Source of the DNA: Gammaproteobacteria bacterium
GTDB taxonomy: Bacteria; Pseudomonadota; Gammaproteobacteria; JACKNK01
Assembly: GCA_024234895.1 (NCBI GenBank)
Contig: JACKNJ010000011.1
Span: 51,122 to 115,121, forward strand
Length of the DNA: 64,000 bases
Direction: 5' to 3'
Of the stretch, positions 17,195 through 26,885 are shown piece by piece. Position 1 is the first letter of the stretch, and every line of letters begins with the position of its first letter. The notes under the pieces were generated by a model. It saw only the letters and a list, made by a program, of their open reading frames with translations. It was not told where the DNA came from and ran no database searches. The position numbers were made by a program, and so were the translations under genes.

Positions 17195-19720
17195 TCAGGT
17201 GCCGCGCGGTTTGGCGCGGGCCGTCGGTTCCGCCTGGAGCGGATCGTCCGGCCAGTAATGTTTCGGATAACGCCCCTTCAGTTCCTTCTTCACCTCGGCG
17301 TAGGTGCGCGCCCAGAAGCCGGCGAGATCCTGCGTGACCTGGACCGGTCGTCGGCCCGGCGACAGCAGATGCAGCAACAGCGCCACGCGGCCATCGACCA
17401 GTCTGGGCGTGTCGGTCGCCCCGAACATCTCCTGCAGGCGCACGGCCAGCACCGGGATGTCGCCGCTGTCGTAGTCGATGCGCACCCGGCTGCCGCTCGG
17501 CACCGTGATGTGTGTTGGCGCCAGTTCGTCCAGACGTTGCCGCCGCTCCCAACCCAGCGCGGCGATCAGCACGTCGGTGAGATGCAGTGCCTTGAGATGC
17601 TCGAAACGCCGCATGCCATCGAGCCAGGGCAGCAGCCAATCCTCCAGGTCGCGCAGCAGAGCCTCGTCGGACCAGTCCGGCCAGTCCTCATCGGCCAGCA
17701 CGCGCGCGACAAAGCGTTCCCGGACCAGCAGTTCGCGCGCCGTATCCGACCAGGGCAGCACGGCCAGGCCGTTGCGCCGTACCGCATCCAGCAGACCTCG
17801 TTGGATGAGTTCGGCGGGGGCATCGGGCCAGGCCTCACTGGCCAGCACCAGTTCCCCGAGCCGCCGCTCCCGGCGCGCATCGACACTGCGGGTGGTCTCG
17901 TTCCAGCGCGCGCTCTCCTGCCAGTGGATGCGGTCGCCCAGGCCCTGCTCGATCGCGTCGGGCTCGACCGCCGCCGCGCTCAGGATCCGCGCCTCGCCCT
18001 GCCCGGCATCGAGGCGGGCCGCGACCAGCCACGCCGAGCGGGCAAGCGGATCGTCCGCCGGCAGCCAGGCGCCGCGACCGTTGGCGAGTCGATAGCGGAT
18101 CGGCGAGCCGTCTTTCGTCACCTCACGCCGCTGGGCGATGCGGTCCGGGAAGGCCTGCATGAGCACCCGGCCGGCCAGCCCGGTGTCGGCGGTTCCCGTG
18201 GCCCCGAACTGTTTCGCCACCCGCGCGACCTGTCCGCACGCACCGGGATCGACGCCACGGTCCCTCACCGCCGCGCGCCCGCCATCGCGGAACGCCGCCA
18301 ACGCCGCCAGCCTCGGCTCCAGATCGACGCCGATGCGCTGGCGGGGCCGGTCGCCGCCGTCACGAAAGAGGTCACGTTCGCCGAGCAGCGCCGCCAGGTC
18401 CGCCGCGATGGTCGCGGCATCGGCGCCCATTGCCTTGGCATGCAGCAACATGGCGGCGATACGTGGGTGCGTGCCTTTGCCGGCCAGATTGCGCCCCGTT
18501 GCCGTCAATCGCCCCTGTTCATCGAGCGCGCCCAGCGCGTTCAGCAACGCTCTCGCCTGGGCGAAGTGCCCTGCCGGCGGCGGGTCGATCCACGCCAGAC
18601 TGGCGGGATCATCGACGCCCCACAGCGCCAGTTCGAGCACCAGTGGCGCGAGATCGCTGACCGCGATCTCCGGCGGCAGATGCGCGAGCAAACCCTGTTG
18701 CGTGGTTTCGCTCCACAAGCGGTAGCAGACACCCGGCCCCTGCCGCCCGGCACGCCCGGCACGTTGCTCGGCGGAGGCGCGCGAGATGCGTTGCAGGCGA
18801 AGGCGATCCAGGCCGCTGTTCGGGTCGAAGCCCGGCACCCGCGCCAGCCCGGTATCGACGACGACTCGCACGCCGGGGATGGTCAGGCTGGTCTCGGCGA
18901 TCGGTGTCGACAGCACGATCTTGCGGCGTCCGTCCGGAGCGGGGCCGAGAGCCCGATCCTGTTCCTCGGCGGACAGGTCTCCGTACAACGGCAGCACGGC
19001 TTCCGAACCATTTTCGGCGAGGGTTTCGGCGACGCGACGAATCTCTCCCCCGCCCGGCAGGAAGACGAGAATGTCGCCCTCGCTCTCCCGCAAGGCACGC
19101 CGGACACCGGCCACCGCGGTGTCCTCGATGCGCGCATCCGGATCGCGCGGCAGATAGTGCAGGTCGACGGGATAGGCCTGTCCCGGCGCTTCGATCAGCA
19201 TCACGTCGCCCAGCGCGCGTTGCAGCGCCTCGACATCCAGCGTCGCGGACATGATCAGCAGGCGCAGGTCCGGGCGCAGCCCGGCCTGCACATCCCGACA
19301 CAGCGCCAGGCCGAGGTCGGAATGCAGGTTGCGTTCGTGGAACTCGTCGAAGATGACCAGACCGATGCCGGTCAGCTCCGGATCGTTCTGGATACGACGG
19401 GTCAGGATGGCCTCGGTAACCACCTCGATGCGCGTCTGCCTGGAAACCCGGTTATCGAAGCGCACGCGGTAACCGATGGTCTCGCCGACCGGCTCGCCGC
19501 GCTCATCGGCCATCCGCCGGGCGGCCGCGCGGGTCGCCAGGCGCCGGGGTTCCAGCATGACGATGCCCTGCCCGGCCAACCATTCCGCAGCGAGCAGTGC
19601 CGGCGGCACGCGCGTGGTCTTGCCCGATCCCGGCGGCGCGGACAGCAGCACGATGGGATGGGTGGCGAGCGCCGCCCGCACGGCGTCCAGGTGCGGGTCG
19701 ATGGGCAGTGCAAGCGGCAT
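17195..19720 (-). CDS. hrpB: ATP-dependent RNA helicase HrpB
   Basis: An 841-residue DEAH-type helicase from ATG 19720 (MPLALPIDPHL); a start at 19756 is also possible. Walker A is SAPPGSGKTTRVP, the DEAH-type box is DEFHERNL, motif III is MSATLD, and motifs V and VI are STPIAETSLTIPGV and QRAGRAGRQGPG. The C-terminal HrpB-specific domain ends in a typical FWARTYAEVKKELKGRYPKHYWPDDP segment. It is predicted to be cytosolic; its role in bacteria is poorly defined. Confidence 0.94.
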   Translation of the reverse strand: MPLALPIDPHLDAVRAALATHPIVLLSAPPGSGKTTRVPPALLAAEWLAGQGIVMLEPRRLATRAAARRMADERGEPVGETIGYRVRFDNRVSRQTRIEVVTEAILTRRIQNDPELTGIGLVIFDEFHERNLHSDLGLALCRDVQAGLRPDLRLLIMSATLDVEALQRALGDVMLIEAPGQAYPVDLHYLPRDPDARIEDTAVAGVRRALRESEGDILVFLPGGGEIRRVAETLAENGSEAVLPLYGDLSAEEQDRALGPAPDGRRKIVLSTPIAETSLTIPGVRVVVDTGLARVPGFDPNSGLDRLRLQRISRASAEQRAGRAGRQGPGVCYRLWSETTQQGLLAHLPPEIAVSDLAPLVLELALWGVDDPASLAWIDPPPAGHFAQARALLNALGALDEQGRLTATGRNLAGKGTHPRIAAMLLHAKAMGADAATIAADLAALLGERDLFRDGGDRPRQRIGVDLEPRLAALAAFRDGGRAAVRDRGVDPGACGQVARVAKQFGATGTADTGLAGRVLMQAFPDRIAQRREVTKDGSPIRYRLANGRGAWLPADDPLARSAWLVAARLDAGQGEARILSAAAVEPDAIEQGLGDRIHWQESARWNETTRSVDARRERRLGELVLASEAWPDAPAELIQRGLLDAVRRNGLAVLPWSDTARELLVRERFVARVLADEDWPDWSDEALLRDLEDWLLPWLDGMRRFEHLKALHLTDVLIAALGWERRQRLDELAPTHITVPSGSRVRIDYDSGDIPVLAVRLQEMFGATDTPRLVDGRVALLLHLLSPGRRPVQVTQDLAGFWARTYAEVKKELKGRYPKHYWPDDPLQAEPTARAKPRGT

Positions 19721-19816
19721 CGATGCGCTCACGATTCGCCGGGAGCCTGGGTACACACCAATCTTTTCCCCAACAACACATGTCCTTCAAAGCGATTTGC
19801 GGGGTTCGTGCTGCTC

Positions 19817-19889
19817 GTAGGAGCGGCTTCAGCCGCGATCGGTGCCCAGGACAATCGTTGCCGTCCGTCGCGGCTGAAGCCGCTCCTAC
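19817..19889. repeat. REP-like palindrome, family A copy 1
   Basis: Inverted repeat whose left arm begins GTAGGAGCGGCTTCAGCCGC and whose right arm (19868-19889) is its reverse complement. The same family recurs at 39364, 52469 and 54978. It lies between yoaA and hrpB. Confidence 0.93.
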
Positions 19890-19936
19890 AAATTGCCAGT
19901 TCACGAGCCCGATTCAAGGGTTTGGCATACACACCC

Positions 19937-21871
19937 TTAAGCGAGGTGTGCTTCTTGGAGGTCCGCAAGGAAGCCGACGGCGATCTGTGCGTCCCGCACG
20001 CGCGCCATCGCCGGCAGGCTGTCCAGGAATACCCGCCCATAGGGTTTGCCGAGCAGGCGCGGGTCGCAGAGCATCAGCACGCCGTGATCGTCGACGTCGC
20101 GGATCAGGCGCCCGGCGCCCTGTTTCAGCGCGATCACCGCGTTCGGCAACTGGTAATCGACGAACGGATTGCCGCCACCACGCCGCATGGCCTCGATGCG
20201 CGCCTGCAGGACCGGGTCCCCGGGCGACGCGAACGGCAGCTTGTCGATCACCACCAGCGTCAGTGCATCGCCGCGCACGTCGACGCCTTCCCAGAAACTC
20301 GCCGCGCCGAGCAGCACCGCGCGCGTGGAATCCCGGAAGCGGCGGACCAGTTCGTCACGCGGCGCCTCGCCCTGCACCAGCAAGGTGAAGTCGCTCTTGC
20401 GGGTCAGCAGATCGGCCGCGTTCTGCAAGGCGCGATGACTGGTGAACAGCAGGAAGGCCCGCCCCCGGTTGGCATGCAGCAGCGGCAGGGCCGCATCGAT
20501 GACCTTCTCGGTGTAGTCGGAGGCATTCGGTTCCGGCAGACCGGGCGGCAGGTACAGCAGCGCGTTGTTCTCGTAATCGAACGGGCTGTCGAGATGCAGC
20601 GTGTCGGCATCGGACAGGCCGAGCTGGCGGGAGAAATGCTCGAAGCCCTCGCCGACCGCGAGCGTCGCCGAGGTGAACACCCAGGCGCAGGGCCGCGCGG
20701 CGACGTGGCTGGCGAAGATCGGCGCGATGTCCAGCGGCGTCAGCGAAATCGCGAAGGCGCGCGTGTAGGTCTCGAACCAGTGGATGTAGCCATCCGAACC
20801 CTCCGGCTGTTCACCGCCCTGCATCAGCTTGAAACGGGTCTTCAGAAGTTCCGCGCGCCGGAAGCAGCCTTCCAGACCCTTGCCGCGCGCGGCCGCCGGC
20901 TCCAGTTGCGCGTACAGCTCATCGATCGCATCGCCGAGCATGTCCATCGCGGCGACGATTTCGCGCTTGCGTGCGATCTGTCGCCACGGCGCCCGTGTCT
21001 GCCCCTGGCCGAAGGCGAGCCGGAGATCGCGGGTGGCCTTCTCCAGATCGTCGGCGGCTTCGAGGATGCCGGGCATGTCGCCGGCTTCCTTGTAATGCTC
21101 GGCGATGGCATCCCGTGACAGGTCCAGCAACTGCCGGCTGGACAGCGTCTGGCCGAAGAACTGCGGTGCGATCTCGGCGATCTGGTGGGCCTCGTCGAGG
21201 ATCAGCGCATCGCAATCCGGCAGCAATTCACCGAATCCGTCGGCCTTCAGCGCCATGTCGGCAAGCAGCAGGTGATGGTTGATCACCACAAGGTCGGCCG
21301 CCTGAGCGTCCCGCCGCGCCTGAAGCACGAAACAATCCTCGATCTTCGGGCAGTCCGTGCCGAGGCAGTTGTCCGCGGTCGAGGTGACCAGCGGCCACAG
21401 CGGCGAATCCTCCGGCAGTTCGGTGATCTCGGCGATGTCGCCCCGCGTGGTGCGCCGCGACCAGTTGCGGATCGTGTTCAGACCGGGCCGCAGGCTGATC
21501 GATTCGAGCTGCTCCTCCGCCACTTCCAGGCGTTGCGGACAGAGGTAATTCGCGCGCCCCTTCAACAGCGCGGTCTTTGCGCCACTGCCGAGCGCGCCCC
21601 GCACCAGCGGCACGTCCTTGTTGAAGAGCTGATCCTGGAGATTCTTGGTGCCGGTCGAGACGATGGTCTTGCGCCCCGACATCAGCGCGGGGACCAGATA
21701 GGCGAAGGTCTTGCCGACGCCGGTGCCCGCCTCGCAGATCAGCTGTCCCTGCGTGGCGATCGCCCGCGCCACCGCATCGGCCATCTGCTGCTGCTGCGCG
21801 CGCGGCGAGAAGCCGTCGATGTGCTCACGGAACGGCCCGTCGTCGCCGAGGATTTCGGAGGGGGAAAACAT
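19937..21871 (-). CDS. yoaA: DinG-family ATP-dependent DNA helicase YoaA
   Basis: A 644-residue XPD-like helicase, close in length to E. coli YoaA (about 636). Walker A is CEAGTGVGKTFAYL and the DEAH box is ILDEAHQ. Cysteines consistent with the family's 4Fe-4S cluster occur at NYLCPQRL, DNCLGTDCPKIEDC. Motif VI is GAGRLIRDVDDHG. YoaA acts in replication stress tolerance with the DNA polymerase III chi subunit in E. coli (family knowledge). Two bases separate it from the toxin gene upstream. Confidence 0.93.
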   Translation of the reverse strand: MFSPSEILGDDGPFREHIDGFSPRAQQQQMADAVARAIATQGQLICEAGTGVGKTFAYLVPALMSGRKTIVSTGTKNLQDQLFNKDVPLVRGALGSGAKTALLKGRANYLCPQRLEVAEEQLESISLRPGLNTIRNWSRRTTRGDIAEITELPEDSPLWPLVTSTADNCLGTDCPKIEDCFVLQARRDAQAADLVVINHHLLLADMALKADGFGELLPDCDALILDEAHQIAEIAPQFFGQTLSSRQLLDLSRDAIAEHYKEAGDMPGILEAADDLEKATRDLRLAFGQGQTRAPWRQIARKREIVAAMDMLGDAIDELYAQLEPAAARGKGLEGCFRRAELLKTRFKLMQGGEQPEGSDGYIHWFETYTRAFAISLTPLDIAPIFASHVAARPCAWVFTSATLAVGEGFEHFSRQLGLSDADTLHLDSPFDYENNALLYLPPGLPEPNASDYTEKVIDAALPLLHANRGRAFLLFTSHRALQNAADLLTRKSDFTLLVQGEAPRDELVRRFRDSTRAVLLGAASFWEGVDVRGDALTLVVIDKLPFASPGDPVLQARIEAMRRGGGNPFVDYQLPNAVIALKQGAGRLIRDVDDHGVLMLCDPRLLGKPYGRVFLDSLPAMARVRDAQIAVGFLADLQEAHLA

Positions 21872-21874
21872 CGC

Positions 21875-22210
21875 TCAGAGTTCCAGCGCGGCGCGCAACG
21901 AACGCGCCACCGCCTGCCGGTCCGTATCACTCAACCGACCGATCCGGCGCACCACGCGCGCCGCCTCCAGCGTGAAGACCTTGAAGCGCACCTTGCAGGC
22001 CTGGGTCAGACCGGCGGTGGACCAATCGCGCAGATCGACATCGGAAGGCCAGTGACTGATTTTGGCGGTAGTGATCATCGCCAACAGAAACTGGTCGTGA
22101 GCGCCGTTGAACCCATTTCCGGACAGCACCAGGGCCGGGCGACGCTTGCCGGCAGCCTTGTCGACGAACGGGAACGGCACCACGACCACGTCGTAGGCCT
22201 CAAAGGTCAC
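21875..22210 (-). CDS. MazF/PemK-family toxin, probable mRNA endonuclease
   Basis: A 111-residue protein starting at GTG 22210, overlapping the antitoxin gene by 11 bp. The N-terminal DVVVVPFPF, the RRPALVLS segment and a central TTAK region fit the MazF/PemK fold, in which the RRP arginine contributes to RNA cleavage. In this family the toxin cuts cellular mRNA when released from its antitoxin. The tandem arrangement antitoxin-toxin supports a functional pair. The cleavage site is unknown. Confidence 0.87.
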   Translation of the reverse strand: MTFEAYDVVVVPFPFVDKAAGKRRPALVLSGNGFNGAHDQFLLAMITTAKISHWPSDVDLRDWSTAGLTQACKVRFKVFTLEAARVVRRIGRLSDTDRQAVARSLRAALEL

Positions 22211-22424
22211 GCCAGGCTTCCTCGTCCTCGCTTGAAGCCCATTCGCCGAGCGTCTCCGCGACCGCGTTCAGGTATTGATCACCCGGATCACGCAACTTGC
22301 GCAGCACCAGATGATCGCCCTCGGCCTCGAAGCTGAGCACGTCACCGGCGTGCAGCCCGAGGGCCTCGCGCAAGGTCTTGGGAATGGTGGTCTGCCCCTT
22401 GCTGGTCAGTTTGGCGAGTTCCAT
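22200..22424 (-). CDS. AbrB/MazE-type antitoxin
   Basis: A 74-residue protein with an N-terminal SpoVT/AbrB DNA-binding swapped-hairpin domain (KLTSKGQTTIPKTLREALGLHAGDVLSFE). An acidic C-terminal tail (WASSEDEEAWRDL) is expected to wrap and block the toxin. Such antitoxins usually repress their own operon, and a perfect palindrome lies 18 bp upstream of the start codon. Confidence 0.9.
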   Translation of the reverse strand: MELAKLTSKGQTTIPKTLREALGLHAGDVLSFEAEGDHLVLRKLRDPGDQYLNAVAETLGEWASSEDEEAWRDL

Positions 22425-22442
22425 GCGTCACCCTGGAAAGGA

Positions 22443-22460
22443 ATTCTTACCAGTAAGAAT
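22443..22460. promoter_or_regulatory. Palindromic operator upstream of the toxin-antitoxin operon
   Basis: ATTCTTAC-CA-GTAAGAAT: perfect 8-bp arms around a 2-base centre, 18 bp before the antitoxin ATG. The position suits autorepression by the AbrB-type antitoxin. It is also the most AT-rich stretch in the gap and could overlap the promoter. Confidence 0.65.
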
Positions 22461-22481
22461 AACCAGGCAGACGACCCGCGG

Positions 22482-23825
22482 CTATTTCACCGTGTCCATG
22501 ACGATCTCGACGGCCGCGCCGGCGCCGACATCGATCGGGCTGACCTCGCCGTAGATGTCGCCGGGCTGCGCGATCGCCTGCCCGGATTTCGAGATGCGCG
22601 CGCCGACCGTGACCTGTTCGAAGTTGGACAGGCGCATCGCCGGCATCATCGCCTGGCTGTCATCCAGCACGGCCTCCAGCGGCAGATCGGCGGCGGTCAC
22701 GCGCACGATCGCCAAAGGCATTGGCGGGCCGGCGACGGCCTTGGCGTAGACGAACAGTGTGTCGCCCGCTTCCACCTTGTCGGTCAACTCCCCGGCGAGA
22801 CGGACGACAACCTTGATCGACGCCTCGCCGACAGGGGCTGCCGGTTCGGATGGGGTCGCCTGCGTCATCATTGGCGGCGCCTGGATCTGCGGCAGGGTAT
22901 CGATCTGCGCCGCCAGCGGCGCCTCGAACCCCCCGTTCGCGGCCGCCTCGCGGATGATCTCGGCGACCTGCATATAGGGTTCGGTGCTCTCGTCGAGCTG
23001 CACCAGCAACTGCATCCAGTAGTCGACCGCCTCGCGGAATTCGGTGCCGGTCTGGAAACGCGACATACCGGCATACCACAAGGCCTTGCCATGCCTGGGC
23101 GCGGTGGCGATGGCCTGATCGATCAGCGTACGGGGGGCGCCGGCGAGGTTGCCATCGTTGCTCATCGCCATGGCCTCGGCCAGGTTCACCATCAGTTCCG
23201 GGTCTTCCGGCGCCAGCGACCGCGCCATTTCGTAAGCCGAGGCCGCATCGGCGTAACGCTCCAGCACGTCGTAGGTGCGGGCGAGCATCGTCCAGCCTTC
23301 AAGGTTCTGCGGATCGTTCTCCAGCTTCGCGGCCAGCTTGTCGGCGAGATCGGCGATGGACGGCGAGACGCTGTTCTGCCCGCCTTCATGCGGATTGCCC
23401 GCCGCCTGACCGGCATGGCCCTGGGCGGCCTGCGCCCCGGCGGGTTGCGGGACGTGTTCGATGGCATTCGGTTCGCCAAGGCGGAGGTAAGTCCAAATCG
23501 CCAGCGACGGCACCAGCACGGCCACCACGATCGGGCTCCAATGCGCCATCGCGCCGCCGTTCCCGAGCTTGGGATCGGCGATGCCGTCGACGTCGTCGAG
23601 CAGGCCACGTTCGACCTCGTCTCGCGCGGCCTGATAGCTGTCCTCGTCCATCGCGCCTTGCTCGAATTCGGCTTCCAGGCTGGCAAGCCGCTCGCGCGCG
23701 ATGCTGGCGTTCAGAGCGTCGCGGTCGATCTCGGCAACGGTCTTGCTCTTGCCGAGCAGGCTGGGCAACAGGAACAGCAGGGCCAGCGCGGTCAGCACGC
23801 CGGCGACGATCCAGAAGGTCATCAT
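22482..23825 (-). CDS. ccmI: Cytochrome c biogenesis protein CcmI (CycH-like)
   Basis: A 447-residue membrane-anchored protein. An N-terminal helix (residues about 4-24) is followed by a heptad-rich region, a second helix near residues 95-110, and a TPR domain (WTMLARTYDVLERYADAASAYEMA and later repeats). A C-terminal beta-rich domain ends the protein. CcmI holds apocytochrome c for the CcmF/H ligase. Its ATG overlaps the ccmH stop by 1 bp. It is the last gene of the operon. Confidence 0.92.
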   Translation of the reverse strand: MMTFWIVAGVLTALALLFLLPSLLGKSKTVAEIDRDALNASIARERLASLEAEFEQGAMDEDSYQAARDEVERGLLDDVDGIADPKLGNGGAMAHWSPIVVAVLVPSLAIWTYLRLGEPNAIEHVPQPAGAQAAQGHAGQAAGNPHEGGQNSVSPSIADLADKLAAKLENDPQNLEGWTMLARTYDVLERYADAASAYEMARSLAPEDPELMVNLAEAMAMSNDGNLAGAPRTLIDQAIATAPRHGKALWYAGMSRFQTGTEFREAVDYWMQLLVQLDESTEPYMQVAEIIREAAANGGFEAPLAAQIDTLPQIQAPPMMTQATPSEPAAPVGEASIKVVVRLAGELTDKVEAGDTLFVYAKAVAGPPMPLAIVRVTAADLPLEAVLDDSQAMMPAMRLSNFEQVTVGARISKSGQAIAQPGDIYGEVSPIDVGAGAAVEIVMDTVK

Positions 23826-24313
23826 CAGGGGGTTTTCTCGTCAGCGTCTTTGAGGAGGGCTTCGGCGCGGCGGCGGTCGGCGGCGGACAGGTTCGCGGAC
23901 TGTTCCGGATCGCGGCGACGCTGGCGCACCAGCAGGATCAATACGATCACGCCGACACCGACCAGCAGGAACGGCCCGAACCAGAGCGCCCAGGTGGTCG
24001 ATTTGACGGGTGGGCGGTAGAGCGCGAAATCGCCATAGCGCACCAGCATGAAGTCCTTGATCTGGTCGGCGGACTTGCCCTCCTCGACCATCTCGTAGAC
24101 CTCCTTGCGCATGTCCGCGGCCAGTTCTGCGTCGGAGTCCGCGAGGTTCTGGTTCTGGCAGACCATGCAGCGCAGTTCCTCGATCATCTGCTTGTAGATG
24201 GCTTCCTTTGCCGGGCTGGTGAAGGTCAGCACCTCGACCTTGGCCAAGGCCGGATGGGCGATCGCGCCAACGAACAGCGCGATCAGCAGCCAGGTGACGT
24301 AGGACTTCTTCAT
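23825..24313 (-). CDS. ccmH: Cytochrome c maturation thiol-reductase CcmH (CcmL)
   Basis: A 162-residue protein with a cleavable signal peptide ending near ALA and the redox motif LRCMVCQNQNLADSDAELAADMR (Cys49 and Cys52). A C-terminal membrane helix near residues 103-125 follows. It reduces or positions the apocytochrome CxxCH thiols for heme attachment in the periplasm. It overlaps ccmG by 4 bp and ccmI by 1 bp. Confidence 0.94.
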   Translation of the reverse strand: MKKSYVTWLLIALFVGAIAHPALAKVEVLTFTSPAKEAIYKQMIEELRCMVCQNQNLADSDAELAADMRKEVYEMVEEGKSADQIKDFMLVRYGDFALYRPPVKSTTWALWFGPFLLVGVGVIVLILLVRQRRRDPEQSANLSAADRRRAEALLKDADEKTP

Positions 24314-24849
24314 GCCGCTTCGGCCTCCAGTTGCTTGACCAGCGGGATGATGGTGTCGCGCGCGTCATCGACGGTGATGGCGCCGATCTTCTTGTAGCGG
24401 ATCACGCCCTGCTTATCGACGACGAAGGTCTCCGGGGTGCCGGTCACGCCCCAGTCGATGCCGACCCGGCCATCCTGGTCGAAGGCGTTGACCTGATAGG
24501 GATTGCCCTCGCGACGCAACCATTGCTGCGCCTTGAAGCGATCGTCCTTGTAGTTCAGCCCGACGATCTTCATGCCGCCGCGCTGGGCGAGAACGTTGAG
24601 AATCTCGTGCTCCGCCTTGCAGGTCGTGCACCAGGTCGCCCAGATGTTCAGCAGCCAGACCTGGCCCTTCATGTCAGCGGGCGAAATGGTCTTGCCGGCA
24701 TCGCTCAGCGTGGTGAGCTGAAATGCTGGTGCCGGCTTGCCGATCAGCGGCGACGGCACCAGTTTGGGGTCCTTGCCGAGGCCGTTGTACAGCACCACCG
24801 CCAGCGCCAGGAAGATGGCCAGCGGCAGGATGAACTTGAGCTGCTTCAT
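24310..24849 (-). CDS. ccmG: Thiol:disulfide interchange protein CcmG/DsbE
   Basis: A 179-residue membrane-tethered thioredoxin-fold protein. An N-terminal anchor (residues 5-22) leads to the periplasmic domain with WATWCTTCKAE (active Cys74 and Cys77) and the cis-Pro segment VTGTPETFVVD. It passes reducing power to CcmH and apocytochrome c. It overlaps ccmF and ccmH by 4 bp each, so translation is coupled. Confidence 0.95.
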   Translation of the reverse strand: MKQLKFILPLAIFLALAVVLYNGLGKDPKLVPSPLIGKPAPAFQLTTLSDAGKTISPADMKGQVWLLNIWATWCTTCKAEHEILNVLAQRGGMKIVGLNYKDDRFKAQQWLRREGNPYQVNAFDQDGRVGIDWGVTGTPETFVVDKQGVIRYKKIGAITVDDARDTIIPLVKQLEAEAA

Positions 24850-26849
24850 GCCCGCGCCTCCGCGCCGCCGGCCGGCGCCTTCAGGACGGCGGTCCTGCGG
24901 GCTTTCGCGCCCATCCGGTAGCGACGATCGGACGCGGCGAGAATGCCGCCCAGGCCCATGAAGATGCCGCCCAGCCAGATCCAGCGGATATAAGGTTTGT
25001 GGTAGATGCGCACCGCCCAGGCATCGCCCTGACCGACCGGCTCACCGAGCGCGACATAGAGATCGCGGAACAGGCCAGGATCGATCGCGGCCTCGGTCAT
25101 CGGCATGCGGGTGACCGTGTAGATGCGCTTCTCCGGATGCAGCGTCATCACCACCACGTCGTCCTTGAGCACCTCGACGGTGCCGCGATCGGCGTGGAAG
25201 TTCGGTCCGTTGTGACCCTTGGTGCCGACGAAGCGGAACTGGTAGCCGTTGGTTTCGTAGACATCACCTGGCGCCATGCGCAGGTCCTTCTCGACGCTGT
25301 ACAGGCTGGTCAGGGTCACGCCGGCAATGAATACGCCGATGCCCATGTGCGCCAGGGTCATGCCGTAGAACGCGAGCGGGATGCTCCGGAAACCGGCGAG
25401 CAGGTCGCTCTTCCTGCGCGCGCGGTCATAGACGATGTACGCCGAGGACAGCATCACCCACGCCGCCAGCACTCCGCCGAACACCGCGCCCAGGGTCAGA
25501 TCGCCGTTCACCCCGCCGCTGACCGACAGCGGCCACAGCACACCGAGCACGACCGCCGCGATCAGCACCAGCTTGAGGCGCTTCAGGATGTCCATGAAAT
25601 CGGTCTTGCGCCAGCGAGCGAGCACACCGAACGCGGCCAGCACCGCCAGCGGCGCGGTCAGCGGGATGAACACGAAGTTGAAGTACGGCGGGCCAACGGA
25701 AATCTTGCCGAGGTCCATCGCGTCCAGGATCAGCGGATAAACCGTGCCGAGCAGGATCGCGCAGGCCGCGACGACCAGGAGGATGTTGTTGACCAGCAGC
25801 GCGGTCTCCTTAGACATCAGCTCGAACTTGCCGTGGCTCTTTATCTGCGGGCCGCGCCAGGCGAACAGCGCCAGCGAACCGCCGACCACGACCAGCAGGA
25901 ACATCAGGATGAACACGCCGCGTTCCGGATCGGAGGCGAACGCGTGCACCGAGGTCAGCACGCCGGAACGGACCAGGAAGGTACCGAGCAGCGACAGCGA
26001 GAACGTGAAGATCGCCAGCAGCACCGTCCAGGCCTTGAAGATGCCGCGTTGTTCGGTGACCGCGAGCGAGTGCAGCAGCGCGGTACCGACCAGCCAGGGC
26101 TGGAAGGAGGCGTTCTCGACCGGGTCCCAGAACCACCAGCCGCCCCAGCCGAGCTCGTAGTAGGCCCACCAGGAGCCGAGCGCGATGCCGATGGTCAGGA
26201 ACACCCAGGCCATCTGCGTCCATGGCCGCGACCAGCGCGCCCAGGCGGCATCCAGACGTCCGCCGAGCATGGCCGCGATCGCGAACGCGAAGGCCACCGA
26301 GAAGCCCACGTAGCCCATGTAGAGCATCGGCGGATGGATGACGAGGCCGAAGTCCTGCAACAGCGGGTTCAGGTCACGCCCGTCCATCGGCACCGGAAAG
26401 ATGCGATCGAACGGATTGGACGTAATCAGCGTGAACAGCAGGAAGCCGATCGACACCATGCCCATCACCGACAGCACGCGTGCGGTCATCTGCGCCGGCA
26501 CCGAGCGGCTGAACCAGCTGACCGCGGCCGCCCAGGCGTTGAGGATCAGCACCCACAACAGCAGCGAACCTTCGTGAGCACCCCAGACCGCCGAGATCTT
26601 GTACTGGATCGGCAATTGGGTATTCGAGTTGGATGCCACGTACTTGACCGAGAAGTCGTTGGTCACGAACGCGTACGTCAGCAACACGAAGGACAGCAAG
26701 GTAAAGAAAAACTGGGCCTGCGCGGCCGGCTTCGCGACCGCGATCCACGAGGGGATACCGCGCTGCGCGCCGATCAGCGGCAGGGTGGCCTGGATGATGG
26801 CGATGCACAGCGCCAGTACCAACGCGTAATGACCAATCTCGGGGATCAT
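24846..26849 (-). CDS. ccmF: Heme lyase CcmF
   Basis: A 667-residue polytopic inner-membrane protein of the cytochrome c synthetase complex. It carries the tryptophan-rich WWD region (GWGGWWFWDPVENASFQPWLVGTALLHSL) that faces heme, plus conserved His residues in the periplasmic and membrane parts. Length and topology (about 15 helices) match CcmF. It is separated from ccmE by 112 bp containing a family B palindrome. Confidence 0.96.
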   Translation of the reverse strand: MIPEIGHYALVLALCIAIIQATLPLIGAQRGIPSWIAVAKPAAQAQFFFTLLSFVLLTYAFVTNDFSVKYVASNSNTQLPIQYKISAVWGAHEGSLLLWVLILNAWAAAVSWFSRSVPAQMTARVLSVMGMVSIGFLLFTLITSNPFDRIFPVPMDGRDLNPLLQDFGLVIHPPMLYMGYVGFSVAFAFAIAAMLGGRLDAAWARWSRPWTQMAWVFLTIGIALGSWWAYYELGWGGWWFWDPVENASFQPWLVGTALLHSLAVTEQRGIFKAWTVLLAIFTFSLSLLGTFLVRSGVLTSVHAFASDPERGVFILMFLLVVVGGSLALFAWRGPQIKSHGKFELMSKETALLVNNILLVVAACAILLGTVYPLILDAMDLGKISVGPPYFNFVFIPLTAPLAVLAAFGVLARWRKTDFMDILKRLKLVLIAAVVLGVLWPLSVSGGVNGDLTLGAVFGGVLAAWVMLSSAYIVYDRARRKSDLLAGFRSIPLAFYGMTLAHMGIGVFIAGVTLTSLYSVEKDLRMAPGDVYETNGYQFRFVGTKGHNGPNFHADRGTVEVLKDDVVVMTLHPEKRIYTVTRMPMTEAAIDPGLFRDLYVALGEPVGQGDAWAVRIYHKPYIRWIWLGGIFMGLGGILAASDRRYRMGAKARRTAVLKAPAGGAEARA

Positions 26850-26885
26850 CGTGTCTTCATCCGTCGTTGACTGCGGCGTCGAAAT

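Noticed and set aside
16763..21118. A 1451-codon open frame on the plus strand across the IS110 element, hrpB and yoaA
   Set aside because: It crosses intergenic palindromes and opposes two clear helicase genes; no family similarity.
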